This document shows positions 13,414 through 16,471 of a stretch of 16,471 nucleotides of DNA, piece by piece. Made by a program: the position numbers and the translations under genes. Position 1 is the first letter of the stretch. The number at the start of each line of letters is the position of its first letter. The notes below the pieces were generated by a model. The model saw nothing but the letters and a program-made list of their open reading frames with translations, did no database searches and had not been told where the DNA came from. The stretch lies in contig CBFIJI010000041.1 in assembly GCA_965662885.1 (NCBI GenBank), positions 1 through 16,471 on the forward strand, written 5' to 3'. The stretch comes from CBFIJI01 sp965662885 (GTDB lineage: Bacteria; Bacteroidota; Bacteroidia; Flavobacteriales; Flavobacteriaceae).

Positions 13414-14928
13414 ATGAAATCATCAAAAGTTCTCATTTTCTTTTTTTTCATCAGTACAGCCGTTTTTTTAATGGTTTCATGTAGCACAGTACCCACAGAA
13501 AATCAACCCCCCAATATTGTTTATATCCTTGCGGACGATCTAGGCTATGGCGAACTAGGGGCTTACGGACAACAAAAAATAAAAACGCCCAATTTAGATC
13601 GTTTAGCCGCCGAAGGGATGCGCTTTACACAACACTACACAGGAGCTCCAGTTTGTGCTCCCTCTCGTTATATGTTCCTTACAGGCACCCATGCTGGACA
13701 TGCTTATATTCGGGGAAACTATGAATTGGGAGGCTTTGCCGATGAAGTTGAAGGTGGGCAAATGCCCATTCCCGAGACGACCCCAACTTTGGCTAAAATG
13801 CTTAAAAAAAGAGGCTATCAAACGGCTATGGTTGGAAAATGGGGCTTGGGGATGAATGCCACAACAGGCTCCCCCTTGGTTCAAGGCTTTGACTACTACT
13901 ATGGTTATTTGGATCAAAAGCAAGCTCACAACTATTACCCCACTCATTTATGGGAAAACGACCGTTGGGACAGCTTGCCCAATCCTTATGTCTTGGTTCA
14001 TCAACCCTTAAAAGAAGATGCAACTCAAGCTGATTTTGATCAATTCAAAGGAAATGTTTACGCTGCTGATAAAATGTTGGAAAAAGCGTTAAATTTTATT
14101 GATAAAGCAGAAAAAGAGGCGCCATTTTTCTTGTATTATCCATCTCCCATTCCCCATGTTTCGCTTCAGGTTCCCGATTCGCTTGTGCTTGCTTATCAAC
14201 AGGAATTTCAAGAAACCCCTTACTATGGAAATCAAGGGTATACTGGACATCAATATCCCCGCTCTGCTTATGCTGCCATGATTACCCACCTAGACGATGA
14301 GGTTGGAAAAATCAGGGAAGCCCTAAAAGCTAAAGGGGTTGCTGACAATACCATCATTTTATTTTCCAGTGATAACGGTCCTACTTTTGCTGGAGGAGTA
14401 GATGCGGCTTTTTTTAATAGTGCTGATGGTTTAAGAGGTTTGAAAATGGATGTTTATGAAGGTGGAATTCGTATTCCTTTTATTGCCCATTGGCCAAATA
14501 AAATTCAAGCTGGAAGCGTTTCAGATCATATTTCTGGGCATCTTGATATGTATGCTACCTTTGCTGAACTAGCAGGAGTAGAGGAACCCAAAAAAACAGA
14601 TGGCATTTCATTGCTTCCAGAATTGCTTGGAAAAGAACAAAAGAAGACCCACCCCTATTTATACTTTGAATATCCAGAAAAGCGCGGGCAACTCGCCATT
14701 CGAATGGGCGACTGGAAAGGGGTAAAGCGTGATCTAAAAACCAAAGACAATGTAGCTTGGGAGCTGTATAACCTCCAAGAGGATCGTGCTGAGCAACAGG
14801 ATTTAGCAGCTCAATTTCCAGAAAAAATTGAACGCTTAGACGCTATTGTAAAGGAAGCACATCGCCAACCCCATATTCGAGAATGGGAATTTATTAACCC
14901 AAAGTTTAATCGTAAAAAGGGACAATGA
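13414..14928 (+). CDS. S1 family arylsulfatase-type lipoprotein with GKWG motif
   Basis: This 504-residue lipoprotein has lipobox FLMVSC with C23. Its S1 sulfatase signature is clear: metal ligands in LADDLGYGELG (D41, D42), CAPSR with C81 as the formylglycine precursor and R85, then PHVSLQVP (H248), SSDNGPT (D320, N321) and LRGLKMDVYEGGIRIP (K344). The usual GKWH motif reads GKWGLG (141-146), so the conserved His is replaced by Gly at 144; this variant is known to me from a subset of bacterial arylsulfatases, so it need not be inactive. The protein ends with the normal LYNLQEDRAEQQDLA block and has no extra domain. It is encoded 102 bases after the SGNH gene and 67 before another sulfatase, so the two sulfatases probably act together. 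Substrate unknown. Confidence 0.9.
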   Translation: MKSSKVLIFFFFISTAVFLMVSCSTVPTENQPPNIVYILADDLGYGELGAYGQQKIKTPNLDRLAAEGMRFTQHYTGAPVCAPSRYMFLTGTHAGHAYIRGNYELGGFADEVEGGQMPIPETTPTLAKMLKKRGYQTAMVGKWGLGMNATTGSPLVQGFDYYYGYLDQKQAHNYYPTHLWENDRWDSLPNPYVLVHQPLKEDATQADFDQFKGNVYAADKMLEKALNFIDKAEKEAPFFLYYPSPIPHVSLQVPDSLVLAYQQEFQETPYYGNQGYTGHQYPRSAYAAMITHLDDEVGKIREALKAKGVADNTIILFSSDNGPTFAGGVDAAFFNSADGLRGLKMDVYEGGIRIPFIAHWPNKIQAGSVSDHISGHLDMYATFAELAGVEEPKKTDGISLLPELLGKEQKKTHPYLYFEYPEKRGQLAIRMGDWKGVKRDLKTKDNVAWELYNLQEDRAEQQDLAAQFPEKIERLDAIVKEAHRQPHIREWEFINPKFNRKKGQ

Positions 14929-14995
14929 TTATTTATAAAAGCTACACGCTTAATTTATTCTCTGAACTTCATTCAAAAAATAAAATCTATCGAAG

Positions 14996-16471
14996 ATGAA
15001 AGCAATGGTTTCTCCACTGGGATGTTTAGTGCTACTTGGTTTGTTGTTTGGATGTGCAGAAGCTACAAAACCTGAGGAGCAAACACCGAATATTATTTTA
15101 TTCTTTGTTGATGATTTAGGATGGCAGGATACTTCAGTTCCTTTTTGGGATCGTAGCACTCCACTCAATTCAATCTATCATACCCCCAATATGGAACGTT
15201 TGGCCGAACAAGGGGTAAAGTTTACCCAAGCCTATGCCACACCTGTTTGTTCTCCAAGCCGAGTGAGTTTGATGACGGGTATGAATGCAGCACGCCATCG
15301 GGTAACCAATTGGACCCTTCAACCCGATAAGCTTCAACCCATGGAATTAAACCATCCAACCCTTGACTTTCCACAATGGAATTTCAATGGAATTACCACT
15401 CATGGAACTGTTGCCAATGCCGTACACGCCACCCCGCTTCCTCAACTTCTTTACGACCAAGGATATCATACTATTCATGTGGGTAAAGCCCATTTTGGGG
15501 CACTAAGCTACCCAACCGCTAATCCAACCGCCCTAGGTTTTAAGGTTAATATAGCGGGACATGCTGCTGGGGCACCAGGGAGTTATTTGGGGACTGAAAA
15601 TTTTGGTCATAAAAAAGAGGGAAGAGCAATTTGGGCGGTTCCCGGCTTGGAAGACTACCACGGTCAAGATATCTTTTTAACCCAAGCCTTGACCAATGAA
15701 GCACTTGCCGCTTTAGAGGTACCGATAAAAAGGAAACAACCCTTCTTTATGTATTTTTCGCCCTACGGTGTGCATACCCCTTTGATGGCTGATCCGCGAT
15801 TTGCTAAAAAATATAAGGAAATGGGCTTACCCTCATCTGAAGTAAAATACGCGTCCATGATTGAAAGCATGGATTATGCTTTAGGACAACTAATGGATTT
15901 TGTAGCCCGTAAAAATATGGAGGACAATACCATCATTCTTTTTATGTCTGATAACGGCGGTTTAAGTGCAGTCGCTAGAGATGGCGAGAAACACACCCAT
16001 AACGCTCCTTTAAACAGCGGAAAAGGGGCTATTTATGAAGGAGGAATTCGTGTTCCGATGCTCGTTAAATGGCCAAAGAAAAGTCCTCCGAAGAGTATCA
16101 ATCATACTCCTGTGATTATTGAAGACTTTTTCCCTAGTCTTATTGAAATGGCTGGAATTGAGGAGGTGACTACCGTACAAACTGTGGATGGGAAAAGTTT
16201 TGTTTCAGGCATAAAAAACCCCAAAAGGAAAGCATCAAAAGATCGCGCTTTATTTTGGCATTACCCCAACGATTGGGGACCTGAAGGGCCAGGAATAGGT
16301 AGTTTTAGTGCCGTTAGAAAAGGGGATTGGAAACTGATTTATTTTCATGACGATCAACATTTTGAACTTTATAACATCAAAGAAGATATTGGAGAAACAA
16401 ACAATGTGTTTGATACAGAGAGATCAACCGCATTTCCTCTTGCAGAACAACTTACGGACTATTTAAAAGGG
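14996..16471 (+). CDS. S1 family sulfatase lipoprotein, 3' end outside window
   Basis: An open frame of 492 codons without a stop runs from ATG 14996 to the window edge. The N-terminus has a lipobox LLFGC (C20). The sulfatase core shows FFVDDLGWQD (D39, D40), CSPSR (C85 to formylglycine, R89), HVGKAHFG (K164, H166), GVHTP (H260), MSDNGG (D319, N320) and SGKGAIYEGGIRVP (K343), so all catalytic positions are present. An insertion rich in small residues lies between CSPSR and GKAH (about 105-150), longer than in the other two sulfatases here. The sequence reaches the FELYNIKEDIGETNN block and a following helix, so probably only a short C-terminal part is missing. It is distinct from its two neighbours at every variable motif, so the three are not recent duplicates. 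Confidence 0.9.
   Translation, partial: MKAMVSPLGCLVLLGLLFGCAEATKPEEQTPNIILFFVDDLGWQDTSVPFWDRSTPLNSIYHTPNMERLAEQGVKFTQAYATPVCSPSRVSLMTGMNAARHRVTNWTLQPDKLQPMELNHPTLDFPQWNFNGITTHGTVANAVHATPLPQLLYDQGYHTIHVGKAHFGALSYPTANPTALGFKVNIAGHAAGAPGSYLGTENFGHKKEGRAIWAVPGLEDYHGQDIFLTQALTNEALAALEVPIKRKQPFFMYFSPYGVHTPLMADPRFAKKYKEMGLPSSEVKYASMIESMDYALGQLMDFVARKNMEDNTIILFMSDNGGLSAVARDGEKHTHNAPLNSGKGAIYEGGIRVPMLVKWPKKSPPKSINHTPVIIEDFFPSLIEMAGIEEVTTVQTVDGKSFVSGIKNPKRKASKDRALFWHYPNDWGPEGPGIGSFSAVRKGDWKLIYFHDDQHFELYNIKEDIGETNNVFDTERSTAFPLAEQLTDYLKG

Noticed and set aside
13603..13947. 114-codon open frame on the minus strand inside the second sulfatase
   Set aside because: Its sequence is antisense to conserved sulfatase motifs and shows no protein-like features.
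13414..16471. Recent tandem duplication of the two adjacent sulfatases
   Set aside because: CAPSR versus CSPSR, GKWG versus GKAH and the different insert lengths show they are distant members, not fresh copies.

Overview
The window looks like a piece of a marine-type Bacteroidota chromosome, most likely Flavobacteriia. The evidence is AT-rich DNA with few Shine-Dalgarno sequences, a TAnnTTTG-type -7 element, many short lipoprotein signals (LxSC, LGC, FGC), and families typical of that phylum: CusA/CusC/CusB with DUF3347, HMA-MauE fusions, DUF2911, CotH lipoproteins and stacked S1 sulfatases. No rRNA, tRNA, CRISPR array, integrase, transposase or insertion sequence was seen. No gene-free stretch exceeds about 115 bases. 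Both ends of the window cut a gene.

Region A (1-4932, + strand) is a compact copper/silver-type efflux operon: the C-terminal third of a CusA-like RND pump, a CusC/TolC-like outer membrane factor (4-base ATGA overlap), a free-standing DUF3347 lipoprotein, an HMA domain fused to a MauE/DoxX-like membrane domain, and a CusB-like adaptor with an N-terminal Cys-rich heavy-metal-binding domain and a Met/His-rich tail. Gaps are 11 to 34 bases, so one transcript is likely. Together they would capture periplasmic or incoming metal ions and export them across both membranes.

Region B (4944-16471) is an accessory block of secreted or surface enzymes on both strands. In order it holds a CE1-like esterase (-), an S1 sulfatase with an extra C-terminal beta-rich domain (+), a CotH-kinase lipoprotein (-), an endonuclease/exonuclease/phosphatase lipoprotein (+), a DUF2911 protein (+), a GH33 sialidase and SGNH esterase in one tight operon (-), a second SGNH/DUF4886-like hydrolase (+), and two more S1 sulfatases (+), the last cut by the window end. 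Every product carries a signal peptide or lipobox. The set suggests removal of sulfate, acyl and sialic acid caps from an extracellular glycan, but no SusC/SusD pair or other glycoside hydrolase is present here, so the substrate remains unknown.

The least expected signal is structural. The HMA-MauE gene (2886-3632) carries a run of strong dyads inside its coding sequence. They include an 11-bp GNRA-capped hairpin exactly over the CxxC codons, a 14-bp perfect palindrome, a 13-bp hairpin at the domain linker and a hairpin followed by seven T. These could regulate translation or decouple a short HMA chaperone from the membrane domain; that is inference. A second structural spot is the leader of the DUF2911 gene, where one segment can pair with two different upstream arms around a good promoter -7 box.
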